Shown: in pieces, positions 57,695 through 64,000 of the stretch
Layout of the letters: every line of letters starts with the position of its first letter
Position numbering within the stretch: position 1 is the stretch's first letter
DNA from: Spiribacter halobius
GTDB taxonomy: Bacteria; Pseudomonadota; Gammaproteobacteria; Nitrococcales; Nitrococcaceae
Length of the DNA: 64,000 nucleotides
Assembly: GCF_020883455.1 (NCBI RefSeq)
Contig: NZ_CP086615.1
Location: 3,402,501 to 3,466,500 of the forward strand
Direction: 5' to 3'
The notes under the pieces: model-generated
Databases searched by the model: none
Seen by the model: only the letters and a program-made list of their open reading frames with translations
Told to the model about the DNA's origin: nothing
Position numbers and translations under genes: made by a program

Positions 57695-58258
57695 CTACTC
57701 CCAGAGCGCCCCCACCCGGAACACCGCCGCCTCGAAGGGTGCGGCACAAACCTCGTCCGCTTCCTGATACGCGGCCACGAGCTCCAAGGCGTCATCGCGC
57801 CGGTCGTACGCCTCCAGCGTCCGCTCCCGCGGATCAACAATCCACGCATACCGCACCCCGTAGCGCGCATACACGGGCATCTTCACCTCTCGGTCCCGGC
57901 TCGCCGTCGCCGGAGAGAGGATCTCGCAGACCCAGTCCGGCACTACCTCGAAGCGCTGATCCTCCGGCAACTCCGGCATGCGCTCCCGGCGCCAGCCGGC
58001 GAGGTCGGGGACCAGCACCTCGGCATTGCGCACGAAGTGGACCTCCGGCTCGATCAGGATCCACCAGCCCCCGGGGCCACCACGGCCCTTGCCGTAGGCG
58101 GGCAGCAACTCCGCGCCGAGATTGGAGCCGGCCAGGATGTGCCGCCCCGCCGGCCGCGGCTGTGTATGCAGCTGCCCGTCGATGATCTCCCCTGTCACCC
58201 CCTCAGGCAGCGCTGCGATGGCGGCGTAGAGATCCCGCATGGCGGTGGCTCCGGACAT
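57695..58258 (-). CDS. Uma2 family (DUF820) predicted endonuclease
   Basis: PD-(D/E)XK-fold protein of 187 aa. ALPEGVTGEIIDGQLHTQPR opens the fold; VLVPDLAGWRRERMPE, WVCEILSPATASRDREVKMP and YGVRYAWIVDPRERTLEAY contain the catalytic Asp, Glu and Lys positions (PD, E, K). Uma2 genes are common, often multicopy and of unknown role. ATG 58258 follows GGAGGAGG. A 3' fragment of a close paralogue is at 61898-62144, interrupted by an IS3 element. Confidence 0.88.
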   Translation of the reverse strand: MSGATAMRDLYAAIAALPEGVTGEIIDGQLHTQPRPAGRHILAGSNLGAELLPAYGKGRGGPGGWWILIEPEVHFVRNAEVLVPDLAGWRRERMPELPEDQRFEVVPDWVCEILSPATASRDREVKMPVYARYGVRYAWIVDPRERTLEAYDRRDDALELVAAYQEADEVCAAPFEAAVFRVGALWE

Positions 58259-58567
58259 GGCCTCCTCCCTGATGGCCGGGTCGGTCCTGGTCCCATACTA
58301 GCGTAGCCAGGGGCGCCGGCCAGGAGCCCTGGTTCCCGACACCTGCAGAGGATTCGGCGCGAGGGCGCGCCTCCTACAGGCAGTATCGCCCGCGGCGTCA
58401 GATCACACCTGTAGGAGCGGCGCCCTCGCCGCGAATTCGTTCTTCGGGTGGAAGCGGTCTACGACCACTAGACGGCGCGAAACGCCGTGACCCCAAAAGG
58501 GACGCATACCGCGCTCCGAGCGGTTTCGCGCTCGGAGAGCGCTCCCGCAGGCGCTCAACCGGTACGG
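58259..58567. repeat. Gap with two REP units in opposite orientation
   Basis: ATTCGGCGCGAGGGCGCGCC..CTACAGG (58352-58380) and TGTAGGAGCGGCGCCCTCGC..CGCGAAT (58409-58436) face each other. Further on, CGGTTTCGCGCTCGGAGAGC and neighbouring words resemble the third repeat type seen at 10660 and 63484. No gene is supported in these 309 bases. Confidence 0.65.
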
Positions 58568-61024
58568 CTACCCATCCGTCCCCGTCCGCCGCCCGGCCAC
58601 CGCGCGCAGGCGCGGCGCCGCGGCCGGGCGCATGGCCCTCGCCGGCATCTGCTCGGCGAGCCAGCGGCGCTGGAACATGGCGGCGGCGTAGACCGCGGTC
58701 ACCATCACGATCACCGTGCGGCTGGCGGGCTCGTGGATCTGGAGGGAGAGCACCAGCATGGCATGGATCGCCGCCCCGGCCCCCAGGGCCGCCAGCACCC
58801 AGGCGATGGGCCAGAGCTGCTCCCGGGCGACGGCCAGCAGCTCGCGCAGCAACAGCACGAACAACACCGCGAACAGCAGCAGCCCCGGCAGCCCGAAAGC
58901 GAGCGCCGTGGCGCCGTAGACGGATTGCAGGTTCCCATAGTCCCCGGCGCGCCGGGCCTGCTCGGGCAGACCGCCATGCCCCCACCCCGTCAGCGGCCGC
59001 TCCGCGACCCGGGTGACCGTCGCCCGCCAGAGGTCGAGGCGCTGGGCGGTGGGCGCGTGCGTACGCTCGGCGAGCGCGGCCTCGCCCCCCAGGTACAGCG
59101 CCACCGCCTGCAGCGGCTGGGCGAAGGCGTCCCGGGACGGCCCGGGATTGCCGATCACCGCCGTCCACATGCCCACGGCCAGCGCCAGCAGGAAGGCGGC
59201 CCCACCCACGAAGCCCATCCACTGCCGGCGGCTCACGCCGAACACGATGGCCGCGAGCGCGATCACCACCGCCCCGGCCAGCGCGCCGAGCCAGCCCGTG
59301 GTGTACTGCGTGCCCACCAGCACGATGACCACCGGCACCGTCATGGCGCCGAAGCCCACCAGCACCACCAGCGGCCGCCAGCCGCGCCCGAGCCGCCGCA
59401 GTCCGGCGATGATCCCGCCGAGGAGCGTGACGATCACCGCCGCGGTCACGAACCCCGTCACCGAGGGCATCCCCCAGTCCCACGGGTTGCCGAAACGCCC
59501 CGACTCCAGCGCCCGCCAGTCCGCCTGCAGGGCGAAGGCGACGCTGCCACCGGCGATGAGCGTGAGGAAGCACCAGAGCCAGTGGGAGCGCGCCCCGGCC
59601 AGCCACCATCCCACCACCAGCGAGAGCGGGCCGCTCACCCAGAGGAAGTCCCAGGCGGACGGCACGCCCTGCCCCGGCCCCAGCAGGCCGCGGAGGACGA
59701 TGAGGGCCGCGAGGGCCAGGGCCACCCAGGCGGCGGGGAGCCGGCGCAGATCGCGCCAGAGCGGCGGCAGGGCAGAGAGCGTCGCCAGCAACACCAGCGC
59801 GAACCCCATACGCACGCCCGTGAGGCCCAGGGGCAGCGAGAACAGCAGCAGGTAGACCCCGCCGAGGGCTACCCGCCGCCGCCAGCCGACCACGGGGGGC
59901 ACCAGCCAGCGGCTGACGCTCCCGGGCGCGAACGAGCGCGGCCGCCCCCCTGGCGCCTGGGAGGCCCAGCCGTGGAGGCGGCGCAGCGCGCGCATGGTCC
60001 GCCAGGCCCGGCGGATGAAGACGTAATGGGCCACGCCGACGGCCACGAGCCCCAGCGCCAGCAGCACGTCCGGCACGCCCGCCAGGGAGCCCAACACCCC
60101 CACCGCCCCGAACGCCGCCGCGACCAGGGTCAACGCGTAGCTCGTCTGCGCGACCGAGTAGCCGGCGCGCTGGAAGACGTGGTGCAGATGCTCGCGATCC
60201 GCGGCGAAGGGGCTTCGCCCCTTGACCAAGCGCCGGACCATGAGACTCAGCGTATCCACCACCGGCAGCGCCACGATCCAGGCAATGCCGGCCGGCGAGA
60301 CGCGGGCGCCGGGCAGCTGCGAGGCCTCCACCGCGAACCAGGCGATGGCGAAGCCAAGCGCCATGCTCCCGGCGTCCCCCAGGAAAACGCCCGCCTTGCG
60401 CCGCCAGGGGTTGCGCATGTTGTGGACGAGGAAGGCCGCCACCGCCGCGGCGAGCGTCAGCGCGAGCCCCGGCATCGCCTCCGCGCCGGCGAGCACGCCG
60501 GCGATGCCGAGCCACACCAGCATGACGAACGCCACACCGCCGGCGACGCCGTCGGCCCCGTCCAGCATGTTGAGCGCATTGACGAAGCCGACCACCGCCA
60601 GGAACGTCAGCGGGATGGCCCAGCCGCCCAGGTCCATCGGCGCGCTGCTGCCGGGCATGATGCCGATCGCGGCCAGCTGCATCCCACCCCAGCCCACCAT
60701 GAGCACCGCGGCCACGAACTGCGCCAGCAGCTTGCTGCCGCTGCGCAGCTCGCAGGCGTCGTCGACCACGCCGCAGACCGTGAGCAGCAGCAGGCCCACG
60801 TAGAGCGCCGCATAGGGCCGAAGGGCCACCGGCAGCAGCAGGCTCGCGACGCCGAAGCCGAGCAGCAGCCCCACGCCGCCGATCACGGGCACCGTGCCAT
60901 GGTGCTGCTTGCGCCCGCCCGGCCGGTCGACAAGCCCCAGCGCCTTGGCAGGCCGCCGCAGCGCGAGGATCGCGAGCCCGGAGAGCAGGAAGGCGGTAAG
61001 CGGCGCGAGCAGAGGAAGATTCAC
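58568..61024 (-). CDS. Fusion of a WecA/MraY-type glycosyl-1-phosphate transferase and an O-antigen ligase-like protein
   Basis: An 818-residue polytopic membrane protein. Residues 1 to about 350 are a polyprenyl-phosphate N-acetylhexosamine-1-phosphate transferase: RKQHHGTVPVIGGVGLLLGF, Asp88-Asp89 in VCGVVDDACELRSG, FVNALNMLDGADGVAGGVAF, GVFLGDAGSMALGFAIAWF and REHLHHVFQRAGYS. Residues about 385-790 are a second multi-helix domain of the Wzy_C/O-antigen ligase type, with a long periplasmic loop and LTGWGHGGLPEQAR near residue 680. The first half would start lipid-linked glycan synthesis, the second polymerise it or move it to an acceptor. Normally these are separate proteins. One uninterrupted frame; no linker stop or frameshift. 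Confidence 0.88.
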   Translation of the reverse strand: MNLPLLAPLTAFLLSGLAILALRRPAKALGLVDRPGGRKQHHGTVPVIGGVGLLLGFGVASLLLPVALRPYAALYVGLLLLTVCGVVDDACELRSGSKLLAQFVAAVLMVGWGGMQLAAIGIMPGSSAPMDLGGWAIPLTFLAVVGFVNALNMLDGADGVAGGVAFVMLVWLGIAGVLAGAEAMPGLALTLAAAVAAFLVHNMRNPWRRKAGVFLGDAGSMALGFAIAWFAVEASQLPGARVSPAGIAWIVALPVVDTLSLMVRRLVKGRSPFAADREHLHHVFQRAGYSVAQTSYALTLVAAAFGAVGVLGSLAGVPDVLLALGLVAVGVAHYVFIRRAWRTMRALRRLHGWASQAPGGRPRSFAPGSVSRWLVPPVVGWRRRVALGGVYLLLFSLPLGLTGVRMGFALVLLATLSALPPLWRDLRRLPAAWVALALAALIVLRGLLGPGQGVPSAWDFLWVSGPLSLVVGWWLAGARSHWLWCFLTLIAGGSVAFALQADWRALESGRFGNPWDWGMPSVTGFVTAAVIVTLLGGIIAGLRRLGRGWRPLVVLVGFGAMTVPVVIVLVGTQYTTGWLGALAGAVVIALAAIVFGVSRRQWMGFVGGAAFLLALAVGMWTAVIGNPGPSRDAFAQPLQAVALYLGGEAALAERTHAPTAQRLDLWRATVTRVAERPLTGWGHGGLPEQARRAGDYGNLQSVYGATALAFGLPGLLLFAVLFVLLLRELLAVAREQLWPIAWVLAALGAGAAIHAMLVLSLQIHEPASRTVIVMVTAVYAAAMFQRRWLAEQMPARAMRPAAAPRLRAVAGRRTGTDG

Positions 61025-61133
61025 GGACGGTCCGTCATCCCGGCAGAAACATCAACCGCGGCAGCCCCACAGGCCACCACCCCGGCCACGTCCCTGGCCA
61101 TCCGACGCCGCCTCCCGCAGCGCCTGAAGCGTT

Positions 61134-61337
61134 CTACTCGTAGGTCGTGCACGGCAAAGCCGTGTGCGACATCCCACCTGTGGAGCGGCCCCGACCAGGA
61201 CTCCTCCCCGTGGGAGCGGTCTCCGACCGCGGGAAGACTACCACCCAGGCCGTGAGGAAAATGAGCAGCAGATACAGCCCGACCGACCGGCGGCGGATGT
61301 ACCAGCCCTCGAGCTCCGTCTTGCACGGGAGGATCAC
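61134..61337 (-). pseudogene. Possible remnant of a membrane/sugar-transferase gene
   Basis: A 67-codon frame reading LEGWYIRRRSVGLYLLLIFL then TAWVVVFP recalls the C-terminal YIRNWSLWLDLxILLxTxxVVL pattern of bacterial sugar transferases, but it is surrounded by REP sequence, lacks the catalytic part and runs into a repeat. Either a decayed fragment or chance; the similarity is by eye only. Context (polysaccharide locus edge) makes a relic plausible. Confidence 0.3.
61140..61235. repeat. REP half-elements
   Basis: GTAGGTCGTGCACGGC with GCCGTGTGCGACAT (61140-61171) and GTGGGAGCGGTCTCCGACCG (from 61210) are two different REP types side by side, between the fusion gene and the DUF433 genes. 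Confidence 0.6.
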
Positions 61338-61349
61338 CTCCCGTTAGAA

Positions 61350-61410
61350 GGCTGCGCGATTCGAAAGCGAGCGTTGTCGGGAGTTGCACGTAAACAACGA
61401 ACCGCCTCAC
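61350..61410 (-). pseudogene. 5' remnant of a DUF5615-like toxin gene
   Basis: A GTG at 61410 overlaps the DUF433 stop by 4 bases and begins VRRFVVYVQLPTTLA, matching the usual DUF5615 start (M-x-FLVDxQLPxxLA). The similarity ends after about 17 residues, where the frame continues into unrelated sequence. DUF5615 proteins are PIN-like and normally follow DUF433 genes; here only the first codons survive. Called from pattern and position. Confidence 0.45.
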
Positions 61411-61634
61411 GCCACATGGACGAGGCGGTGATCACTCTGACGCGCCGCGAACTCCAAGGCGGCAGTAATGTCTTCCGGCTCCAGAAACGGGTAGTCAGCC
61501 AGGATCTCTTCCCGACCGGCACCCGCCGCCAAAAGCTCCAGCAAGCCCGTGACTCGAATCCTCAATTCACGAACGCAGGCGCGAACACCGCACTGGTCGC
61601 GATTGACGGTAATCCTGTGGAACTCACTAATCAG
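61407..61634 (-). CDS. DUF433 antitoxin-like protein
   Basis: About 75 residues: ISEFHRITVNRDQCGVRACV, RELRIRVTGLLELLAAGAGR and EEILADYPFLEPEDITAALE match the DUF433 (VapB45-like helix-turn-helix) pattern of ITxxPxxCxGxPxIRGxRIxV and EILxDYPxLExEDIxAxL. No ATG is available; CTG 61634 or ATT 61631 overlapping the HicB-like stop would give coupled translation. RACVRE replaces the usual KPCIRG. Its usual partner, a DUF5615 toxin, is reduced to a stub downstream, so this may be an orphan or decaying antitoxin. Confidence 0.65.
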   Translation of the reverse strand: MISEFHRITVNRDQCGVRACVRELRIRVTGLLELLAAGAGREEILADYPFLEPEDITAALEFAARQSDHRLVHVA

Positions 61635-61792
61635 TTCATCTCCACCGCTTCCAGATGGAGCTCAATCGCTTCCTGGATATTCCTCAGGGCTTCCTCCCGC
61701 GTGTTTCCCTCGCTGATGCATCCCGGCAAGCAGGGCACGTAGGCCATAAAGCCGCCCTCTTCGCTTTTATCCAGAACCACACGAAGCTTCAT
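61631..61792 (-). CDS. HicB-like antitoxin (short type)
   Basis: A 53-residue protein that starts MKLRVVLDKSEEGGFMAYVP and continues CLPGCISEGNTREEALRNIQ EAIELHLEAVE, the HicB/COG1598 RNase H-like fold. It lacks a C-terminal DNA-binding domain, as in many short HicB proteins. AGGGACGGGTAT precedes ATG 61792. No HicA toxin is adjacent; the gene is coupled instead to a DUF433 gene by a 4-base overlap. Confidence 0.75.
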   Translation of the reverse strand: MKLRVVLDKSEEGGFMAYVPCLPGCISEGNTREEALRNIQEAIELHLEAVEMN

Positions 61793-61897
61793 ATACCCGT
61801 CCCTGCATAGCTTGCACGGGCAACACGCGGATCGGGGACCGCGCCCGCGGGCTGCTGCACCCGTGGGAGGCGCGAGCCGCGGCGACCGCCCCGAAAT

Positions 61898-62144
61898 CTA
61901 CTCCCAGAGGTCCCCCACCCGGAACACCGCCGCCTCAAAGAGCGCGGCACAAACCTCGTCCCCTTCCTGATACGCGGCCATGACGTCCCAGGCGTCATCA
62001 CGCCGCTCGTACGCCTCCAGCGTCCGCTCCCGCGAATTAACGATCCACGCATACCGCACCCCGTAGCGCGCATACACGGGCATCTTCACCTCGCGGCCCT
62101 TGCTCGCCGTCGCCGGGGAGAGGATCTCGCAGATCCAAGTCGGC
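61898..62144 (-). pseudogene. Truncated Uma2 family gene, cut by the IS3 element
   Basis: The last ~80 codons of a Uma2 gene (WICEILSPATASKGREVKMP, VYARYGVRYAWIVNSRERTL and EAAVFRVGDLWE). It is a near copy of the 3' end of the gene at 57695-58258, including about 35 bases of repeat after the stop. Similarity ends exactly at the IS end (62145); the 5' part is missing and does not reappear on the far side of the IS. Confidence 0.85.
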
Positions 62145-62192
62145 TGACCTGCCCCCGGAATTAGGACCGCTTGGCAGTTAGCTCAGTCCCTT

Positions 62193-63029
62193 TCAGTCCA
62201 CGATCTCCAGCGGCTCAGTGCCGGTGGAGGGTACTTGCCGCCACGCGGCGGCGAACTCTGCTGGAGCTTGGTAGCCCAGCGCCGAGTGGGGTCGTTGCTG
62301 GTTGTAGTCCTGGCGCCAGGCCGCCACCGCTGCGCGGGCGTGAGCGAGGCTCGTGAACCAGTGCTCGTTCAGGCACTCATCCCGAAAGCGACCGTTGAAG
62401 CTTTCGATGAAGGCATTCTGGGTCGGCTTCCCGGGCTGGATGAGCTTGAGCTGTACACCGCACCCGTACGCCCACTGATCGAGGGCCTTGCCGGTGAACT
62501 CCGGGCCCTGATCGGTACGGATCACCTTGGGTAAACCGCGGAAGGTTGCCGCTCGCTCCAGCGCTCGGCTGACGTAGGCTCCGCAGATGCTGCGATCGAC
62601 CACGATGTCGACGGCCTCCTTGGTGAAGTCATCGACGATGGTGAGCATCTTCAGACGCCGTCCGTCCGAGAGCGCATCCATGACGAAGTCCATGGACCAG
62701 ACTTCATTCGGTGCGCCAGGTAGCTGCAGTGGCTCGCGCTCAAGCGCCACGCCTTTGCGCCGCCGGCGCCTGCGCACCGCCAGACCCTCGGCCTGATACA
62801 GCCGGTAGACGCGCTTGGTGTTGACCGCCGTGCCCTCGCGGCGCAGCAAGGCGTGTATCCGACGATAGCCGAAGCGCCGCCGCTCCTGCGCCAGCTCCGT
62901 GATACGCGCCCTGAGCGTTTGCTCCTCAGGGCAAACCGCGCACTCATAACGCAGCACCGAACGCGAGATCCCCACAAGCCGGCAGGCCCGCCGCTCGGAG
63001 ATGACGGTGCGCTCACGCATCACCGCCAC
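62193..63029 (-). CDS. IS3 transposase OrfB (DDE integrase domain)
   Basis: A 278-residue transposase half with the retroviral-type rve core: first Asp in [18 protein letters not shown], second Asp in [19 protein letters not shown], Glu in [20 protein letters not shown]. The N-terminal HTH_21 region reads [16 protein letters not shown]. The reading frame is open back to the end of orfA without needing ATG 63029, so it is probably made as an OrfAB fusion by -1 frameshifting. It appears intact. Confidence 0.93.
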   Translation of the reverse strand: MAVMRERTVISERRACRLVGISRSVLRYECAVCPEEQTLRARITELAQERRRFGYRRIHALLRREGTAVNTKRVYRLYQAEGLAVRRRRRRKGVALEREPLQLPGAPNEVWSMDFVMDALSDGRRLKMLTIVDDFTKEAVDIVVDRSICGAYVSRALERAATFRGLPKVIRTDQGPEFTGKALDQWAYGCGVQLKLIQPGKPTQNAFIESFNGRFRDECLNEHWFTSLAHARAAVAAWRQDYNQQRPHSALGYQAPAEFAAAWRQVPSTGTEPLEIVD

Positions 63030-63052
63030 CGCCTCGCGCTTGGCCTGTGGGG

Positions 63053-63319
63053 TCAGTATTTTCCCGACAACGCGGCCTTCAGCGCCTCATTGTCGAGCAT
63101 CGACTCCGCGAGCAGCTTCTTCAGCCGCGCGTTCTCCGACTCGAGCGACTTCAGCCGCTTGGCCTCCGAGACCTCCATGCCGCCGTACTTCGAGCGCCAG
63201 TTGTAGAAGGTCGCGTCGCTGAAGCCGTACTTGCGGCAGAGCTCCTTGACCGGCACGCCCGCCTGCGCCTCGCGCAGCACCGCGATGATCTGCTCCTCGC
63301 TGAATCGCTTGCTCTTCAC
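63053..63319 (-). CDS. IS3 transposase OrfA (helix-turn-helix)
   Basis: An 88-residue DNA-binding protein: [20 protein letters not shown] and [20 protein letters not shown] form the helix-turn-helix, followed by a leucine-zipper-like coil ([20 protein letters not shown]). Near its end, G GGA AAA (complement of 63059-63065) is a classical -1 slippery heptamer that places ribosomes in the orfB frame. Confidence 0.93.
   Translation of the reverse strand: MKSKRFSEEQIIAVLREAQAGVPVKELCRKYGFSDATFYNWRSKYGGMEVSEAKRLKSLESENARLKKLLAESMLDNEALKAALSGKY
63059..63065 (-). other. Programmed -1 frameshift site of the IS3 element
   Basis: On the minus strand GGGAAAA fits X XXY YYZ in the orfA frame (G GGA AAA), with the orfA stop TGA six bases further. 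Slipping back one base continues into the open orfB frame. Confidence 0.75.
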
Positions 63320-63387
63320 AGCCGTCTCCTTGCGGTTAGACGGACTGTACTAACTTCCTGGTGGTCCGGATATCGGGGAGCAGGTCA

Positions 63388-63539
63388 CGACCGCGAAACG
63401 GCGCGGAGCGCCGAACCGACAAGCTCGGACAACGACACCAGCCCCGAAACCAGCCTCCAGCGAAAACCGCACCTCCCTTCGCACGGTTTCGCGGTCGGAG
63501 ACCGCTCCTACAGCAGAGGGGGCAGTCCGGCCCCAGAGC
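63388..63539. repeat. Repeat-rich gap with REP words
   Basis: CGAAACGGCGCGGAGCGCCG and later GGTTTCGCGGTCGGAGACCG-CTCCTACAG (63484-63513) match repeat words seen at 10660-10720, 58480-58550 and 61210-61235. No gene is supported. Confidence 0.55.
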
Positions 63540-63757
63540 TCACAAATCCCCCCGCCCCAACACCTCCACCTGGTGCCGCTCCCGCAGCGCCACGATCCGC
63601 TCCGCAGAGAACAGTCCGATGGTGTCGTAGACGAGCCGCCCCTCGCCCGCGAGCAGCAAATCCATCGTCTCCGGCCGCCGGTAGAGGCTATGCCCCGCGC
63701 TGATCACCACCACGTCCGCCGGCTCCCCCAGCGCGCTCTGCAGGGGGCAGCCGGAAT
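63540..63757 (-). pseudogene. 3' fragment of a UDP-sugar dehydrogenase gene
   Basis: About 67 codons: ALGEPADVVVISAGHSLYRR then GRLVYDTIGLFSAERIVALR and VEVLGRGDL before the stop. This is the C-terminal UDP/GDP-binding end of nucleotide-sugar dehydrogenases (xLVVITAH.., KLVYDTRGxx). The frame is closed by a TGA just upstream (near 63764), at the end of the next gene, so the catalytic part is lost. A decayed member of the polysaccharide locus. Confidence 0.7.
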
Positions 63758-63761
63758 ACAG

Positions 63762-64000
63762 TCAGTTGCCTTCTTCCGCAACTCCGTGCTGCAAGAGCCA
63801 ACGATAGGTGTCCGCGAGCCCTTCCTCCAGCGGTATAGAGGCTTGCCAGCCCAGAGCATTCAGCCGAGTAACGTCCAACAGCTTCCGCGGCGCACCATCG
63901 GGCTTCGAGGTATCAAAGGAGATCCGTCCCTCGAATCCGACCGTCCTGGCAATTACCGCTGCCAGCTCGCTGATACTGCAATCGGTGCCTGTTCCGACGT
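63762..64000 (-). CDS. fcl: GDP-L-fucose synthase, C-terminal part (runs off window)
   Basis: The last ~79 codons of a short-chain dehydrogenase-type epimerase/reductase making GDP-L-fucose from GDP-4-keto-6-deoxymannose. VGTGTDCSISELAAVIARTV followed by GFEGRISFDTSKPDGAPRKL and LDVTRLNALGWQASIPLEEG is nearly diagnostic for Fcl/WcaG. The gene extends beyond base 64000. It indicates a fucose-containing surface polysaccharide and lies in the same direction as the transferase-ligase fusion gene. Confidence 0.88.
   Translation of the reverse strand, partial: VGTGTDCSISELAAVIARTVGFEGRISFDTSKPDGAPRKLLDVTRLNALGWQASIPLEEGLADTYRWLLQHGVAEEGN

Larger units (their letters stand above)
62145..63387 (-). 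mobile_element. IS3 family insertion sequence, about 1243 bp
   Basis: Ends TGACCTGCCCCCGGAATTAG (left, 62145) and, read from the other side, TGACCTGCTCCCCGATATCC (right, 63387) form imperfect terminal inverted repeats of about 37 bases ending in AGTTAG. It carries orfA and orfB with a slippery site. Flanks are CGGC and CGAC, so there is no exact target duplication; the missing 5' half of the Uma2 gene points to rearrangement after insertion. Confidence 0.88.

Noticed and set aside
61021-61410. 129-aa minus-strand ORF starting MRRFVVYVQLPTTLAF taken as a complete gene
   Set aside because: Only the first ~17 residues resemble DUF5615; the rest reads through REP sequences and has no recognisable fold.

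Overview
This is a GC-rich chromosomal window from a gammaproteobacterium. The content (tyrS next to an M23/OapA-type peptidase and anmK, erpA-argC, rppH-ptsP, ampD-ampE, bfr-bfd, TRAP and RND transporters) and the many intergenic palindromes suggest an Ectothiorhodospiraceae- or Halomonas-like lineage. That placement is inference from gene content only. No tRNA, rRNA or CRISPR array was seen.

Layout. 0-8.4 kb: housekeeping genes (tyrS 5' part, murein peptidase, anmK, erpA, argC, ClC channel, thioredoxin-like protein, hemJ, a cysteine-free Fur/Irr regulator). 8.47-10.40 kb: a group IIC intron with a reverse transcriptase, sitting just after the regulator's terminator. 10.7-18.8 kb: iron storage (bfr, bfd), rppH-ptsP, a HAD phosphatase, an alpha/beta hydrolase, ribA with a glutathionyl-hydroquinone reductase, and wrbA facing a LysR gene. 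19.9-21.6 kb: an AbiE toxin-antitoxin pair with a large inverted-repeat operator. 21.6-25.2 kb: an overlapping glycosyltransferase/glycosidase pair of unknown product. 25.6-34.1 kb: nitroreductase, folE-folX, LysE exporter, universal stress protein and an RND efflux pair. 34.1-38.1 kb: three ~220-250 bp direct repeats separating two cassettes (amidase plus binding protein; GSU2403-type nucleotidyltransferase). 38.2-44.6 kb: a TRAP transporter in one overlapping operon with a fused 5-oxoprolinase. 45.1-47.4 kb: a polar amino acid ABC operon. 47.8-58.3 kb: an orphan NodI-like ATPase, DUF3617, ampDE, a DUF255 protein, a SWIM/SNF2 helicase, an ElyC-like protein and a Uma2 nuclease. 58.5-64 kb: the edge of a surface-polysaccharide locus, with a fused glycosyl-1-phosphate transferase/O-antigen ligase, the end of a GDP-fucose synthase gene, an IS3 element and several gene remnants.

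Genes that appear to work together: bfr-bfd with the Fur/Irr protein in iron handling; rppH-ptsP; dctPQM with the oxoprolinase (uptake and ring opening of a lactam); the RND adaptor and pump; ampDE in muropeptide recycling; folE-folX in pterin metabolism; AbiEi-AbiEii as toxin-antitoxin.

The most unusual items are the transferase-ligase fusion; a family of five large palindromic elements whose stems change sequence but stay paired while an internal block stays fixed; the three repeats bounding accessory cassettes; the AbiE operator that covers the antitoxin start codon; and a HicB/DUF433/DUF5615 remnant encoded by very short ORFs.
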